DNA of 64,000 nt from Melastoma dodecandrum (Eukaryota; Streptophyta; Magnoliopsida; Myrtales; Melastomataceae). The position numbers and the translations under genes are program-made. Below are positions 36,166-48,512 of this stretch, in pieces. The stretch lies in the NCBI GenBank assembly GCA_029817715.1, contig JARUPY010000353.1:513501-577500 (forward strand), written 5' to 3'. Below the pieces are notes generated by a model. It worked only from the letters and a program-made list of their open reading frames with translations. It was not told the DNA's origin and did not search any database. Position 1 is the first letter of the stretch, and each line of letters starts with the position of its first letter.

Positions 36166-37750
36166 CGGCACATTGCAGAGAAAGTCGGGGAGGGTCGGTC
36201 AACAAAGGTACGCCCAGTTTCGCTTAATATTTTAATGTCAAGAAATCGATTTTCTAAGTTTAGCGTTAGTTTTTTAAATTCTTTTAAACGATCTTGGTGT
36301 TAGTAACATTAAATTTCTAAAAGCAGTTAAAATTTTTAAATTTAATCGAATTATATTTTAAAATATTTTGCGTACTGTTATTTCACACAATTCGATAATT
36401 GCGTTATAAATTTTATATTTTTTTTTCTAACATAATTCACTAATTATGATTGAAAATAAAATATATAATATGTCACATTTTGACCTAATCGTTTGAGCTT
36501 CTACGACAGTTAACGTCGGAATATAAATTTTTATTCAAACTAACCTTATATTCTTACGGTGGAATGACTATAATATTACAAGATACATGGAATAATTTTC
36601 TTGTGATTATTTTTTATATTTTGGGGAGTCGAGTTTCACATTGTTGTGCACGTGATTTGATACCGACATTCTGCGTGTGCCCGCCCTAATAAATGTAATT
36701 TGGATGGTAATGGTGGGTGGGATGCAAATGACTCCCAATAATAATAATAATACCCAAATCTTGGATCTTCACACATTCACACACGTGACAACCGATTCAA
36801 TCAAATACTAAGCCTAAACACCCCCCTTTTTATATGTTATTTTTTTATTAAATTTGTTTAATTATTAGCTTTAGATTATTTCAAAATCTCACCCGTAAAT
36901 TGCAAATTTGTTCCTATTGAAATAACAAATGAGAAAGAAATAAAAATATTCAAAGGGTCACACACACGCACACCCCTCTCCCATACTAGAGTTGACTTTG
37001 ATTTTCAATAAAGATCATAATTGTAAAATACCTAACTAAACCCTAAGCACGCCTACCCAGAATTCCTTTTTTTCATGTGGGATGAATTTAGTGGTCAAGA
37101 ATGGAGGATGGTCCATTTTGGTGTTCTATTTTTGCTTGGAGGAGGACTTGGTCCCATTTTTTACTATCTTTATGTAAGGCACACTATCTTCATGTTAAAA
37201 TGCATATATAATAAGTAGAAGCTAAACCCAATACGTATTTTTATATGGGAAATAGTTTGTTGACTATGAAGGGGTTTTTTTTTTTCTTGTCCTAATGATC
37301 AATCAATCAACGTCAACGAAGTTGTCATAAACTTAGCATCTCTTATCTCCAACTACAACTAACTGTTCATCCACAAATGCTTTATCAAATGGGCCTCAAT
37401 GTCGGCCCAGAATGATAACTTTTTTGAATGGGCCCGGCCCACTATAGGCACTGTTGAGCTGATGGCAAACGGCCCATTTATTCCCGCCTTTCTTCCGTAC
37501 GTTTTCCGCAGATCGGGTTGTTTCGTCGAGTGAATCCAACCGTATACGTTTGCAAAAATATACGGAAGAAGGACTTGCGAGATCATTGAATATGAGGAAC
37601 ATTAGACATAAAGGATCGAAACGAAACGCAGGACCATCACCGCCTTCAGTTCGAGATATGAAGACATCAACTTCCTTATTCAACATCGCGGAGGATAAAC
37701 CTTGAGCTGTGATATCGATAGGTTTTGTGAGCTAGGGATGGTTTTTCTTG
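36166..37750. other. AT-rich intergenic stretch
   Basis: No coding with family resemblance. It includes poly-T and AAT-rich runs and probably holds the promoter side of the FPP synthase gene. Confidence 0.55.
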
Positions 37751-37960
37751 TAGCAGCTAATACTTAACCCCGAGCCAAATCTGAATTCAAGAAATGATGA
37801 TTAAAGCATAAGCACCCCACAAAATAAAATAGGAGAAGAGCTGAAGGTAAAGTGAGATTGATCTCGTGCAGTACCATTAGAATCTCATTCCCAATCACGA
37901 ATTTATCAACAACGCTTAGTTTAAGGAGAATTTTCTTCATCGTGCCATATATAACCGAGA
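37751..37960 (-). pseudogene. F-box/FBD gene fragment
   Basis: Similar to 39457-39660, covering the end of exon 1 and the start of intron 1 of the F-box gene. The minus strand codes SVIYGTMKKILLKLSVVDKF and VIGNEILMV, compared with IIYGTMKGILSKLRFVDKV in the gene. No F-box domain is nearby. It is a partial duplicate located downstream of the intact gene. Confidence 0.75.
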
Positions 37961-38213
37961 AGGTTCTGCTACACTGAAACAAGCTTGTTATAGCAGTAAC
38001 AGTTCTAATGCAACCGAGATACGAACGACATAGGACGTACATTTAGCAGCAAAAAACCTTCGGCCCCAACGAATACAGATGTTTAATATTCAAACCTTGG
38101 GGCACATATGCACACACTTAGTAAGAGTATCACACAGAGGAAGGCTGTACAAACCTTGGCAAAAAGAAGGGCTGAAACTGTACCAAAAACACAAACAAGC
38201 TCCAGGAACTGCC

Positions 38214-40579
38214 TCATTTAAAAGGATAATTGAATATGACTTTCGCAGCTTTTGATCCTCTTGGGTAGCCTAGAATACTTGCTGCAAGTTTGACCACCTT
38301 CTGTGCGTCGTCGGGTTCTTTTAGGGATAGGCCAGGATGCCTCCTTGACCCTTTAGCATTGAAATTGATGACCATCTTCTCCAACACTTGTGCATCTCGG
38401 AGAAGAAATTTTATCAGGGATAGCCAATACATTTTTAATTTTTTTTTTGGTAAGCGGGATAGCCAATACATTGGTTTAGGAGCATAATGGGCTGGGAATA
38501 CTATTATCTCAATGTTCCTGATACGGCCGGTCAATCTATTCCAGGATTCAAATTTGTTACAGATTCGATCCTTATTCAGAAGAATCGCCTGCAAACAGAA
38601 AAGCGAGGTAAGAACTAAATAAATTCGCATTCCCCCGACTTGGGGAATGCCAAAAGCCTAGGAGACGAACAATTGGGAGAACATAGGCCGCCAAACAACA
38701 TGGTTTCTTCGAATCTCTTCCATCCATTACAAGACAAGATTTAGTTACCATTAAGGTACTCCATGGCCCAAGTTATCCTTAGTTTCTCCCACTATTTGTT
38801 TACGGGTTGCGTAATCGCAAAAGTTGTATCTTAGCTAACATTTTGAAAACATGACAAACAAATAAGCAAAAGGATAAAAGCAAGAGCACCAAAAGATAAA
38901 TAAAATGTACAGCATTATTCTTTCTTGAGCATCACTTCCAAGTAACAAAACAAACCGGACATCCTCAGTGAGTAATAATACAAGAAACATACCTTGGAGC
39001 GTATTTCGGGAGTGAAATATATTACCAATGTTTCTACATTCGGAGCACACTCCAACATTTCTGCTATTTGTCCAAGAGAATACTTGTCGGCTAAAGTCAT
39101 GATAGTCAGGTGTCGACATTTCAGTTCCAAAGAGGCATCCCCATTCCCCTTGTAATTATGGAGATCCTGGAAGTGCACCATACAAAGAACAACGATATTC
39201 TCCCCATTGTTAGGATAGCCATCAAATACAGCATATGTACAGATGTTATGATGCAAGGCAAAGAAAATGTCAGGAGATGAGATTATGTAAACATTTCTCG
39301 TTCATTTGTATGAAATTAGCAGAAGAAGACTGCTAAAATTAACTCATACGACACAAGGCAAAGAAATGAATGGGGTGAGATCATTTAAGCATTTCAAATT
39401 TTCATTGCAATTCCTGTAATAAAACCTATAAAATTAACATAAGTATGCATAAAAAAGATGGTTCCTAGCAGCTAATACCTAACCATGAGCCAAATCTGAA
39501 CTCGAAAAATGATGGGCCATAAGCACACCAACGCAGTAAACTGAGATGGATCTCACACTGTACCGTACCATTAGAATCTGGTTCCCAATCACGACTTTAT
39601 CAACAAAGCGCAGTTTACTAAGAATTCCCTTCATGGTGCCATATATTATATCCGAATTAGTTTCATCGATTTCCAAACTGAAATTCAACTCAATCTCAAC
39701 CAGAGATGATACTTGCTTCACCACAACAACTTCCTTTCCCTCCCACCGGCCCAGCAGCCTCATTGACCTCAAGTTAGGGACAAAGATTTCCAAGCAGAAG
39801 TTTTTGTGACGACGGTTCTCATCCTCCTCATCTATATACTCATCGTATGGATAACAGTACCTACGGATAACCAACTCCCTCATCACCATCGAGAAGATCC
39901 TGATACAATTCATACCATAACAAGCTTCTAATGTCAGGGATTCCAACAGGGGAGACCCCTCCAAAACCCCATTAATCACTTCATCCACCAACTTGGTGCG
40001 GTGAACACTCAACACCTTCAGCGAACTCCAACTTATCATCCCCAAATTACCATTAGTAAAGGATGGAAACCCACACCACTCCAACCGAAGCCTCATCAGG
40101 GATTCACACCGTAGCAGTGCCCTCGGCAAGACGTAGGTGTCAACGACAACGCCATCCTCAAGTCCGATGCGCAAGTCCTCCACGCGGCGGCCAACGGCAA
40201 ACCTAATCCAGCGGTCGACTATCCCCTTCAAGCCGTCATAGTAGTTCAGGTCGAGGAGGTGGAGCTTGCGAATAGTCGGGGACGTGCACATGAGCAAGAA
40301 CAGTTCAACAAAGTCGAACTGATCCTTCACCACGCAAGTCCTGATCCGAAAATCGACGGAGACGGCCGAGGTTTGGGTCCAGAGGGAGTACCAGCGCCTG
40401 GAGAGGGCGCTGGTCTTGACGACGTCCTTGATGTCGAGGAAGGAGAGCACGTGTAAAATTATGGAATCCGGAAGGGCGCTGATGTGGTCGTCTTCCGCCG
40501 CCGCATCGGACGGACGCTTTCGTTTGCTGGAGCTTGTACTTCGAGAAGCCGAACGCGGAGGATCGCCGGCCTCCTCCAT
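38214..40579 (-). CDS. F-box/LRR/FBD protein
   Basis: Three exons, 40579-39557, 39166-38993 and 38588-38214, join in phase to 523 aa. The N-terminus is basic and Ser-rich (SASRSTSSSKRKRPSD). It is followed by an F-box (~residues 34-75: ISALPDSIILHVLSFLDIKD, VVKTSALSRRWYSLW), degenerate LRRs (LLRCESLMRLRLEWCGF, LLESLTLEACYG) and a C-terminal FBD-like region (FLLRDAQVLEKMVINFN). The F-box is expected to bind SKP1 within an SCF ubiquitin ligase; the substrate is unknown. In exon 3 the FBD segment contains an in-frame direct duplication (MYWLS repeated around RLPKKKLK), so the fold may be disturbed. Splice sites were chosen to keep the phase and match GT-AG. Confidence 0.82.
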
Positions 40580-41429
40580 GGTTGCGGTGGTAGCGCCTCC
40601 GGTCGACGAGCGGGAAGAATCACCGCCTTTTTATATTTGGGCCGAAGTTGACGTGATGGTGAGTCGGCCCAACTAAAAGGACAACAAACCACGCATGACT
40701 GAACGAAATGAGTTTCATACTAATTAAGCATTTATAAAACTAAATAAATCGATTAATTTTTCTTACAATATTTATTAAAAAAAGTTCAAAAATTATTATT
40801 TTTTTTGGTATTATGAATTTTTTTTAAATTTCTTTTTAAATGCTAAATGAAAGTAAGTATAGATTAAAAAAAGAAAAGAAAAATTCATTGGTTTAAAATA
40901 AGGTATAAATACATCATTTAAGATTATGAGTATAAAATAGGTTTAATTTAGGAAAATATTATCAATTTAATTGTAGAATAAAATGTTACAAAAAGTAACG
41001 GCAGATAAATACTATGGCCAAATAACCTAAAAAGAAATATTAGGTTGCTTTGAAGGAAAAACTTTTTTATTAATATTAATTTGATATAAGTTTGATACAT
41101 CTAGAATGGTAGGTATTATTAATTCAAGAATGTGAAATTTTAAAATTAAATTTGCTTACGAAATATTTATAATTTATTAATGTAAGAGGTATTATGTTTA
41201 TCTTAATTTAACACTTTTTATTTTTTATATTTTCCGCGTGAATCAAATATTTCTTAGTACCCGATTTTTGATTATAGGAAAACATCCAGAAAAACAAATG
41301 AGAGACCGGAAGAACTTGCATTCGCATGAAAGGCCAGAAAGATGCTTTCGGTGGTGCATTATCAATCATTCTCGCGAAATACAGCTGACGACGTTTCATG
41401 ACATAGACATACATATATTGTCTACCTCG
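40580..41429. other. AT-rich intergenic stretch
   Basis: Very AT-rich, no coding recognised. It is the upstream region of the F-box gene on one side and the end of a receptor-kinase remnant on the other. Confidence 0.55.
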
Positions 41430-42015
41430 GATATAGCTCGGGCGTGGAAGCCCCGTTGATCGAGGATGTGCCTGCGTTGTTTTGGCAGAAGTCGGCATCG
41501 ATTTTTCTTGAGTTTCTATCGCACACGGAAGGGATGTTGTAGCCGGAGCTCGTGCTCGTGAAGAATGCTGGTTGTGTCGGCACTGGAAGAGGGATGGAAT
41601 GATGATTGAGCCAGTGAACCACATAAGTCATCTCTGGTCTGTCTGCTGCATTTTCTTGTACACATAGCGGACCGATGTGAATGCATCTCAGGATGCTTGC
41701 GCTACAACCAGATGAGACCGCGGGATCCACAATGTCCGATATGTTCCCTTCTCTCCAATTCTTCCAAGCCTGTGGCATCCCATGTTCAAGCATTAATAGG
41801 ATGAAAGGGTTCGTAAACTTCACGAAATTCAAAAATTTGTTACTTGTAGTTTCCTCACTTGGCCTAACAACATCTCTGCATCTTCTCCAGAAACATGAAC
41901 CAGGTTTCTTCGTCCACTAACGATTTCGAGGACCAAGGCCCCGAAACTAAAGACGTCTGACTTTACCGAAAATTTTCCGCGTGCTGCGTACTCGGGAGCC
42001 ATGTATCCGCTGCAA
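41430..42015 (-). pseudogene. Cysteine-rich receptor-like kinase (CRK) C-terminal remnant
   Basis: Two exons survive. About 42015-41845 codes [36 protein letters not shown]. After a short intron, 41772-41430 codes AWKNWREGNISDIVDPAVSS, HIGPLCVQENAADRPEM and a tail ending STPELYPR. These are kinase subdomains VIII-XI and the typical CRK C-terminus. The extracellular DUF26 domains, transmembrane segment, ATP site and catalytic loop are all missing, and upstream sequence shows no kinase homology. The tail itself has no stop, so the truncation may be recent, but a functional kinase is impossible. Confidence 0.85.
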
Positions 42016-42284
42016 GCCAAAATTCAACTAAATATGTGACAATTCAGAGCGAGGAAAACTCCGAGTGGCCTTGAACTGGTTATTTTGAGGAAGAAGAAAA
42101 TATGTATAACGACGAGTAAGACGCCTTTTTCTTGTTTATGTTCTTTTTCCTTTCACTTGGGATCACTAACTCTTATGGATCGCGCAGATCTAACCCCTGC
42201 GTCCTTTGTCAAATATTCCCTAACGTATGTCGCATGTCAACATAGTTTGGGACGAGGCCAACCAACGAATTAGTGAAATGGAAT

Positions 42285-43134
42285 GCAGTTGTTGACACAT
42301 ATGAATTTCAGGGCTTTGATCCAATGAGTCAAACAACGGAGCCCAATAGAAGGTGCCGTTCGAGAAACTGCTTGAGCACTGAAAAATATTCTGCTCGAGA
42401 AGCATGTCTCGAGTACTCGGGGAGCAGCACTCGAGAAGCAGATCTTGAGCGCTCGAGAGCAGTTCGCTCGAGAAACAACTATTGAATTCGAATAAGTGAG
42501 ATCAGTTATACCCCTCGAGAGCGATCATGACCCAAGTAATGCCCCCAGTATAACTAGGCTACGACCAAGGAAAAGGACACGTTTGCATGTCCCCTACAAA
42601 GTAGGGAGTAGATCGTGTGCACGATTCTGTCCGGCATTATGGTCCAACCTCAGCGACGTGCATTAAATTCCATCATTGTTGACGCCTTTCCGTCTATCCT
42701 CGAAGACATGCATTAAATTACGTCCCCGTTGACCTGTCTTCACTTCGACTCTGCCCTTCGACGTCGTGCATTAAATTCCCCCGTCATGACGACCTCCTCC
42801 GTTTCCACAAGGGCGAATTCCACGAAAGGAGTTTGCCTCAACCGCCCTCCTTCGACTGTCCAGAAGCGGCACCAGGCATTTTCTGTTGCTTTCCGTTCAA
42901 GTTGTGTCTGTAGTATAACGCTGTAAGCTCGATATTGTCGCATTCAATTCCGATATCGTGCTTATTTGTTTTATACTTGTATTCGTGTCCTTCACGGTGT
43001 ACGACACCAAACACTGTAAACTCGATACCGTTGTATTAATTTTCGTGTTGTGTTTACTTTCATTTTACGGCGACCACATTTATTGTAAAATTCGATATGT
43101 GTTGCGGGAATTACTTTTGCGCTCCAACAGCAGT
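42285..43134. mobile_element. Solo LTR (840 bp) with 5-bp target-site duplication
   Basis: The unit 42290-43129 starts TGTTGACACAT and ends GCTCCAACA. It is flanked on both sides by GCAGT (42285-42289 and 43130-43134). No internal retroelement region is present, which is the signature of a solo LTR left by LTR-LTR recombination. Near 42385-42475 it holds repeated CTCGAG/CTCGAGAAGCA motifs. Near 42658-42780 it holds three spaced copies of GCATTAAATT. Its TGTTGAC start and GGCGACCACA motif suggest kinship with the element at 44283-48507. Confidence 0.85.
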
Positions 43135-43199
43135 GACGTTTCTTCTCCTCTTCCACGTTTCTCGATCCTCGTTTCGAATCAGTCTTGCGGTTGTTCAGC

Positions 43200-43765
43200 T
43201 CAAACCCATGTATGCATGCACATAATCCTGTTATTCCGGTCCTCGTCGTAAAGTTCTAGCGCTTTTGCCACCAACCACGAGCACTTCAATCCTTCAATAT
43301 CAGTCTCTATTTGTGAGACCTGAGAACGAAAGCGTAATTGGCGGTTGTAGGAAGTTTTGTCATCACAGATCTAATTATGCTCGGTAAGTAGTCCAACCTT
43401 TCCAGAACTCTAAGGGTCACCAAAGCAATCAGAAAAATCATCCTGTGAGAGGCGAGAAGATCAGACTCTACCATTAACATTGTCGACATAATGGCAGGCA
43501 TAACTAAGAAGAGCTTCTACCTCCGAGGCATCCCAACGTGACAATTCACCAGTATTTTGCTTATGAGTCATTAGGAGCGTTTGCGACAGAATTTTAGAAA
43601 AGAGAAGACCTGGGCCTGATTGTAAGTCCCCATTTCGGCGAGCATGGTCTGGACATCGGCGTGCTTCTCAAAGGTTTCACCGGATATCAGAAATGCACAC
43701 GCAATCTGATTCAAGCATCATCATTTTTACGGTTCCTTTTGTCTGGACAAGTTAAAAGTGTTAAA
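43200..43765 (-). pseudogene. FPP synthase pseudogene, 3' part
   Basis: Degraded exons match the FPS gene at 33153-35929. They are a TDIE-LKCSWLV-KALEL segment near 43300-43240, DCFGDP near 43440-43415, and ACAFLISGETFEKHADVQT to EMGTYN near 43707-43610. Intronic sequence beside them (GTCTGGACAAGTTAAAAG) also matches, so this is a DNA-level duplicate, not a retrocopy. Stops and missing terminal exons make it non-functional. Confidence 0.85.
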
Positions 43766-44277
43766 AATTTCTGATTTGGGCTTCTTATTTTTACTTTACT
43801 TTATTTTATTTTACTTTATTAAAGTATATTTTATAAAATAGGTTGTGACATAAGACAGTGCATGAAATCTCACTAAAGTATCGTGATCATTAAAATTATT
43901 GGGATATGTGCATCTCGTTTGTTTAATGTGTAGATTATTTTATAACATATGGTCCATTGATGGATAGGACATATGCTGACTGCTAGGTCCCTTTCTAGCA
44001 TACTTTTATTTGTTTTCTACATCTGGGTTAATCACCCTGCCAGTCAGATCGTCAGTTTTTTTGGCATCATCCATCGAGAGCGGCCGTACAGGAAGGGAAG
44101 AAGATCTACGCCGCCAAGATTTCAATATTCAGATTTACGGTATGGCGAACGTGACGAATACGAGCACGTTTTTTTTCCATAAATCTTTTTCAGTGACCGT
44201 AAACCCGCGTAACCGATCCGGTCTTCCGCTATTTTCGTTGTTTGTTGTTTTTGTGGTTGTGCGAATATCTCACAAAA
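43766..44277. other. Unassigned insertion inside the FPS pseudogene
   Basis: This sequence has no counterpart in the FPS gene and no recognised coding. It may be a separate transposon piece inserted before the gag-only LTR element. Confidence 0.45.
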
Positions 44278-44282
44278 AGATC

Positions 44283-45555
44283 TGTTGACATAGTAAATAA
44301 TTTTGGGCCTCGGCTTAGAGCCCAGGAATCATCACACTACATAAGAACGAAGTCGCCCAGGCCGACTCATGACAAAGTCGACTGGGCTAACTCAGAACGA
44401 AGTCGCCCAGGCCGACTCATGACAACGTCGACTGGGCTAACTCATAACGATGTCGCCCAGGTCGACTCATAGTGAAGTCGACTGGGTTAACTCATGACGA
44501 AGTCGACTGGGTTAACTCATGACAAAGTCACCCAGGTCGACTCATAGTGAAGTCGACTGGGTTAACTCATGACGAAGTCGACTGGGTTAACTCATGACAA
44601 AGTCACCCAGGTCGACTCATGACGAGGTCGGTTGGGTTAACTCATGATGAAGTCGACCCACAATGGAGTTACTAAAGACGACTAATGTATAGAGTCGACT
44701 AGGTCAACTCACCACTAAGATATGACTACCAATAGGACCCAATAGTAGCTAGGTCTACTCATAGGGTCAACGACCTTATCCTGAACAAAGGCAACTACAG
44801 CAGTCAAAGCCCGTACAAACAAAGCAAGTCGACGAGATGGGAATAAATTTATTTATTCCTAAAATCACGATTGTTAAGAATCGTAACCGATTCTAATTTT
44901 CAGGAACGTGATCCCGTATCTCATGGGGAGTTGTTGGGACACTCCGACGATACTAGGAATCACGATCCATGACACGATCTGTAACAAGATCCACTCGTTA
45001 CGTGTTAGACACGTACGAGCTCTCTATAAATAGCAAAGGAGTTTCCAAAGACAAAAAACGAATACACACAGCCAAAACTCTGAAGTTTGTTCGTCAACCT
45101 TAGGAATTAGATGCCCTGACCCGGTTTATAGGTCAACTGTCCTTCCACCGACAGAGTGAGCTCGTAGGGCCTTTGCCGTCAATCCTCCGCCAGCGACACC
45201 ACCGACGAAGTGAGCTCGTAGGGCCTTCGTCACAGATCCCCGCCAGCGACTACCACCGACGAAGCGAGCTTCCAAGGCCTTCGTCACGACCTTCCGCCAG
45301 CAACCACCACAGACGGAGCGAGCTTCCAAGGCCTTCGTCACGTGTTCTCCGCCACTACAAGATCCCACATCGTCACCACCGTTTCCTTTTTTCCCTTTTA
45401 ATGCCTGTACGCCCTTTTCTTTTAATTCTCTAAAGATTGTAAGACTTGCATTATTTCTGTATAAAGTTAGTGCATCTTCTTACTGGCGACCACAATACAA
45501 CTACTGTGAGTCCATTGCCAAATATTTCCGACGTGATCCGTTCCGAGCGCGAACA
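44283..45555 (+). repeat. 5' LTR of the gag-only element
   Basis: Contains two internal minisatellites. About 44340-44650 has ~25-bp units built on GTCGACTGGGTTAACTCAT, and about 45140-45350 has ~55-bp units with GAGCTCGTAGGGCCTTCGTC. Confidence 0.92.
45025..45032 (+). promoter_or_regulatory. TATA box in 5' LTR
   Basis: TATAAATA within CTCTATAAATAGC, the likely U3 promoter of the retroelement; the identical motif is at 47977-47984 in the 3' LTR. Confidence 0.7.
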
Positions 45556-45611
45556 CGTTTTTGGCGACCACAGTGGGAGCACGTTGAGAAAAAGAGAGAT
45601 CTTAGTCTCAA

Positions 45612-47211
45612 ATGCCGAGAAATACTCGAAGCCGTGAGTCTCACAATCCCTTAGATGGGGAAAACCAGTCAGAACTTCCTCCGGGAATGAGCTTGCAAGC
45701 GCCGGCCCTAGGAGGCCAGGCAGCTACAAACCAGTCCACCTTTGATTCACATACCCCGTCCGAATTTATTTCAAGACTGGAGTTCCACAAGGAACTGGGG
45801 GATGTGCGTCAGGAGTTGACTGATATGAAGGGTATTCTAATGGATGTCCAAACTCTAATGGGGCGTCTTTCTGGCCCGAGAGACGAGGAAAGAGTAAGAC
45901 CTCATATGAGAGAAACCCCCTTTAGGGAGTCTACGTTCATGACAGACGCTCGACGGACTGCTCAAGGGCCACGTAACGTGACTTTTGAGCAATCTGAGAT
46001 AAGGACAAATGCTCTTTTCGAACCCGGGAATCTGGTTCCCCCTGGTCGACCCTCTTCTTCACGTAATCGACCAACGAATACGTATTGGAATGAGGCAGAG
46101 GACTTTCAAGAGGAAACAGATCGAGGGGAGGATTTTATTCCGTCTCGTCGCCCTGGAAAAGAACCTGTAATCGACGCGACTGGAGACCCCTATGAGCTTG
46201 GATCCCGAGGTGGAAACTTTCGGGAGGAGCCTTCTTTCTACATGAGGGATCCAGCGAATCAGGCAATGGGGGAAAGATCTCCGTACAGCCCGATAAGGTC
46301 GACTCGACCTCCAGCGCAGACCCCAGTAGGCGGTGTACCCCCAGACTTGAGGGAGGCCATAACTCAGGTTATAGAGCAAGTCGTCCCCGGAATAGCTCGG
46401 CGAGACGATGCCTGTTTGTACAGGTCTCCCTATCCTGCATATGTCGACAGGGATTTCCCTCTACCTAGAGGTTATAAGGTGCCCGACTTTACTCGTTTTT
46501 CGGGTGAAGATGAAATGACCCCACTCGAGCATGTCGCTCGCTTCACTCACCAACTTGGTGAGGCGGCTGGGAACGACTTTTGGAAACTGAAGCTCTTCCC
46601 TAACTCGTTAACGGGAGATGCCTTTACGTGGTATGCGAGTTTGCCGCCAGGGTCAGTAGCCTCGTGGACTCAGATGCAGTCTATGTTCGTTAAGACCTTT
46701 GCTCGACTGGACACCCCCATGTCGGGTAATGCGCCTTAAGCAGGCTAACGGAGAACACCCAGGGCAGTTTCTAATGAAACTTAGGAAGGCCCTACTACGG
46801 TGTAGACCCCCCATACCGGAGAAGGATCAATTACTTCTCGCATTAAATGCGTTGACTATCCCGTTCCGGAAAAAGCTGCAGGGCGAGCGCTTTGCTGACC
46901 TGTATGACTTAGCAAGGAGGGCTACTGAGTATTATCAGCTCCTTACAGAGGAAGCCCAGCTGACTCGAGCCTACCAAGTCGACACTTATGAAGTCGACGT
47001 GGCGGAATTTGTCAAGGGGGAGTCGACTATATGCGATCCCCTGACTAAGAAGAATTCCAAAGCTAAGGCATCCCAAAAGAATGCCGAGGAAAGAAAATAT
47101 TCTTTCGACACGGATAAAGTCGACGCTATATTCGACTGGCTTTATCAAAGGAAAAGGACACTCACTCTCCCTTATATAGGGTGTGATTTTTTGCTAAGTC
47201 AGCATAGCTAA
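45612..47211 (+). pseudogene. Retrotransposon gag, frameshifted
   Basis: The first frame (45612-46739) starts MPRNTRSRESHNPLDGENQ and contains the retrotransposon gag core (YKVPDFTRFSGEDEMTPLEH, then GDAFTWYASLPPGSVASW). Near 46715-46735 the homologous reading moves to another frame (RLKQANGEHPGQFLMKLRKA, then LYDLARRATEYYQLL) and continues to a stop at 47211. No CCHC zinc knuckle is seen. The shift is more likely a mutation than programmed frameshifting, since no pol follows. Gag would form the virus-like particle core in an active relative. Confidence 0.85.
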
Positions 47212-47233
47212 CCCAGCATAAAAGGGGGGCTTA

Positions 47234-48507
47234 TGTTGACATAGTAAATAATTTTGGGCATGGGCTTAGAGCCCAGGAATCATCACACTACCTAAGAACG
47301 AAGTCGCCCAGGCCGACTCATGACAACGTCGACTGGGCTAACTCAGAACGAAGTCGCCCAAGCCGACTCATGACAACGTCGACTGGGCTAACTCATAACG
47401 ATGTCGCCCAGGTCGACTCTTAGTGAAGTCGACTGGGTTAACTCATGACGAAGTCGACTGGGTTAACTCATGACAAAGTCACCCAGGTCGACTCATAGTG
47501 AAGTCGACTGGGTTAACTCATGACGAAGTCGACTGAGTTAACTCATGACAAAGTCACCCAGGTCGACTCATGACGAGGTCGGTTGGGTTAACTCATGATG
47601 AAGTCGACCCACAATGGAGTTACTAAAGACGACTCATGTATAGAGTCGACTAGGTCAACTCACCACTAAGATATGACTACCAATAGACCCAATAGTAGCT
47701 AGGTCTACTCATAGGGTCAAGTCGACCTTATCCTGAACAAAGGCAACTACAGCAGTCAAAGCCCGTACAAACAAAACAAGTCGACGAGATGGGAATAAAT
47801 TTATTTATTCCTAAAATCACGATTGTTAAGAATCGTAACCGATTCTAATTTTCAGGAACGTGATCCCGTATCTCATGGGGAGTTGTTGGGACACTCCCAC
47901 GATACTAGAAATCACGATCTATGACACGATCTGTAACAAGATCCACTCGTTACGTGTTAGACACGTACGAGCTCTCTATAAATAGCAAAGGAGTTTCCAA
48001 AGACAAAACACGAATACACACAGCCAAAACTCTGAAGTTTGTTCGTCAACCTTAGGAATTAGATGCCCTGACCCGGTTTATAGGTCAACTGTCCTTCCAC
48101 CGACAGAGTGAGCTCGTAGGGCCTTTGCCGTCAATCCTCCGCCAGCGACACCACCGACAGAGTGAGCTCGTAGGGCCTTTGTCGTCAACCCCCGCCAGCG
48201 ACACCACCGACGGAGTGAGCTCGTAGGGCCTTCGTCACAACTCTCCGCCAGCAACCACCATAGACGGAGTGAGCTTCCAAGGCCTTCGTCACGTGTTCTC
48301 CGCCGCTACAAGATCCCACATCGTCACCACCGTTTCCCTTTTTTTCCTTTTAATGGCTGTAAGCCCTTTTCTTTTAATTCTCTAAAGATTGTAAGACTTG
48401 CATTATTTCTGTATAAAGTTAGTGCATCTTCTTACTGGCGACCACAATACAACTACTGTGAGTCCATTGCCAAATATTTCCGACGTGATCCGTTCCGTGC
48501 GCGAACA
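47234..48507 (+). repeat. 3' LTR of the gag-only element
   Basis: Direct repeat of 44283-45555 with scattered substitutions and short indels, most of them in the second minisatellite. It ends GCGCGAACA followed by the AGATC duplication. Confidence 0.92.
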
Positions 48508-48512
48508 AGATC

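Larger units (their letters stand above)
44283..48507 (+). mobile_element. Gag-only, non-autonomous LTR retrotransposon (TR-GAG-like), complete
   Basis: Complete 4,225-bp element flanked by the 5-bp duplication AGATC (44278-44282 and 48508-48512). The LTRs are 44283-45555 and 47234-48507, both TGTTGACATAG...GCGCGAACA and about 1,273 bp. After the 5' LTR comes a TGGCGACCACAGTGGGA primer-binding-site-like sequence, then a gag frame, then a polypurine tract (AAAGGGGGGC, 47221-47230) directly before the 3' LTR. No protease, RT, RNase H or integrase coding exists between the LTRs, so mobilisation must have depended on another element. By eye the two LTRs differ at roughly 30 positions, implying fairly recent insertion. 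Confidence 0.92.

Noticed and set aside
44340..44660. Regularly spaced short repeats that might suggest a CRISPR-like array
   Set aside because: A plant LTR minisatellite with no unique spacers, present in both LTRs.
46699..46739. Programmed gag frameshift site
   Set aside because: No pol follows the shift and the gag homology simply continues in another frame, so a mutation is the simpler explanation.
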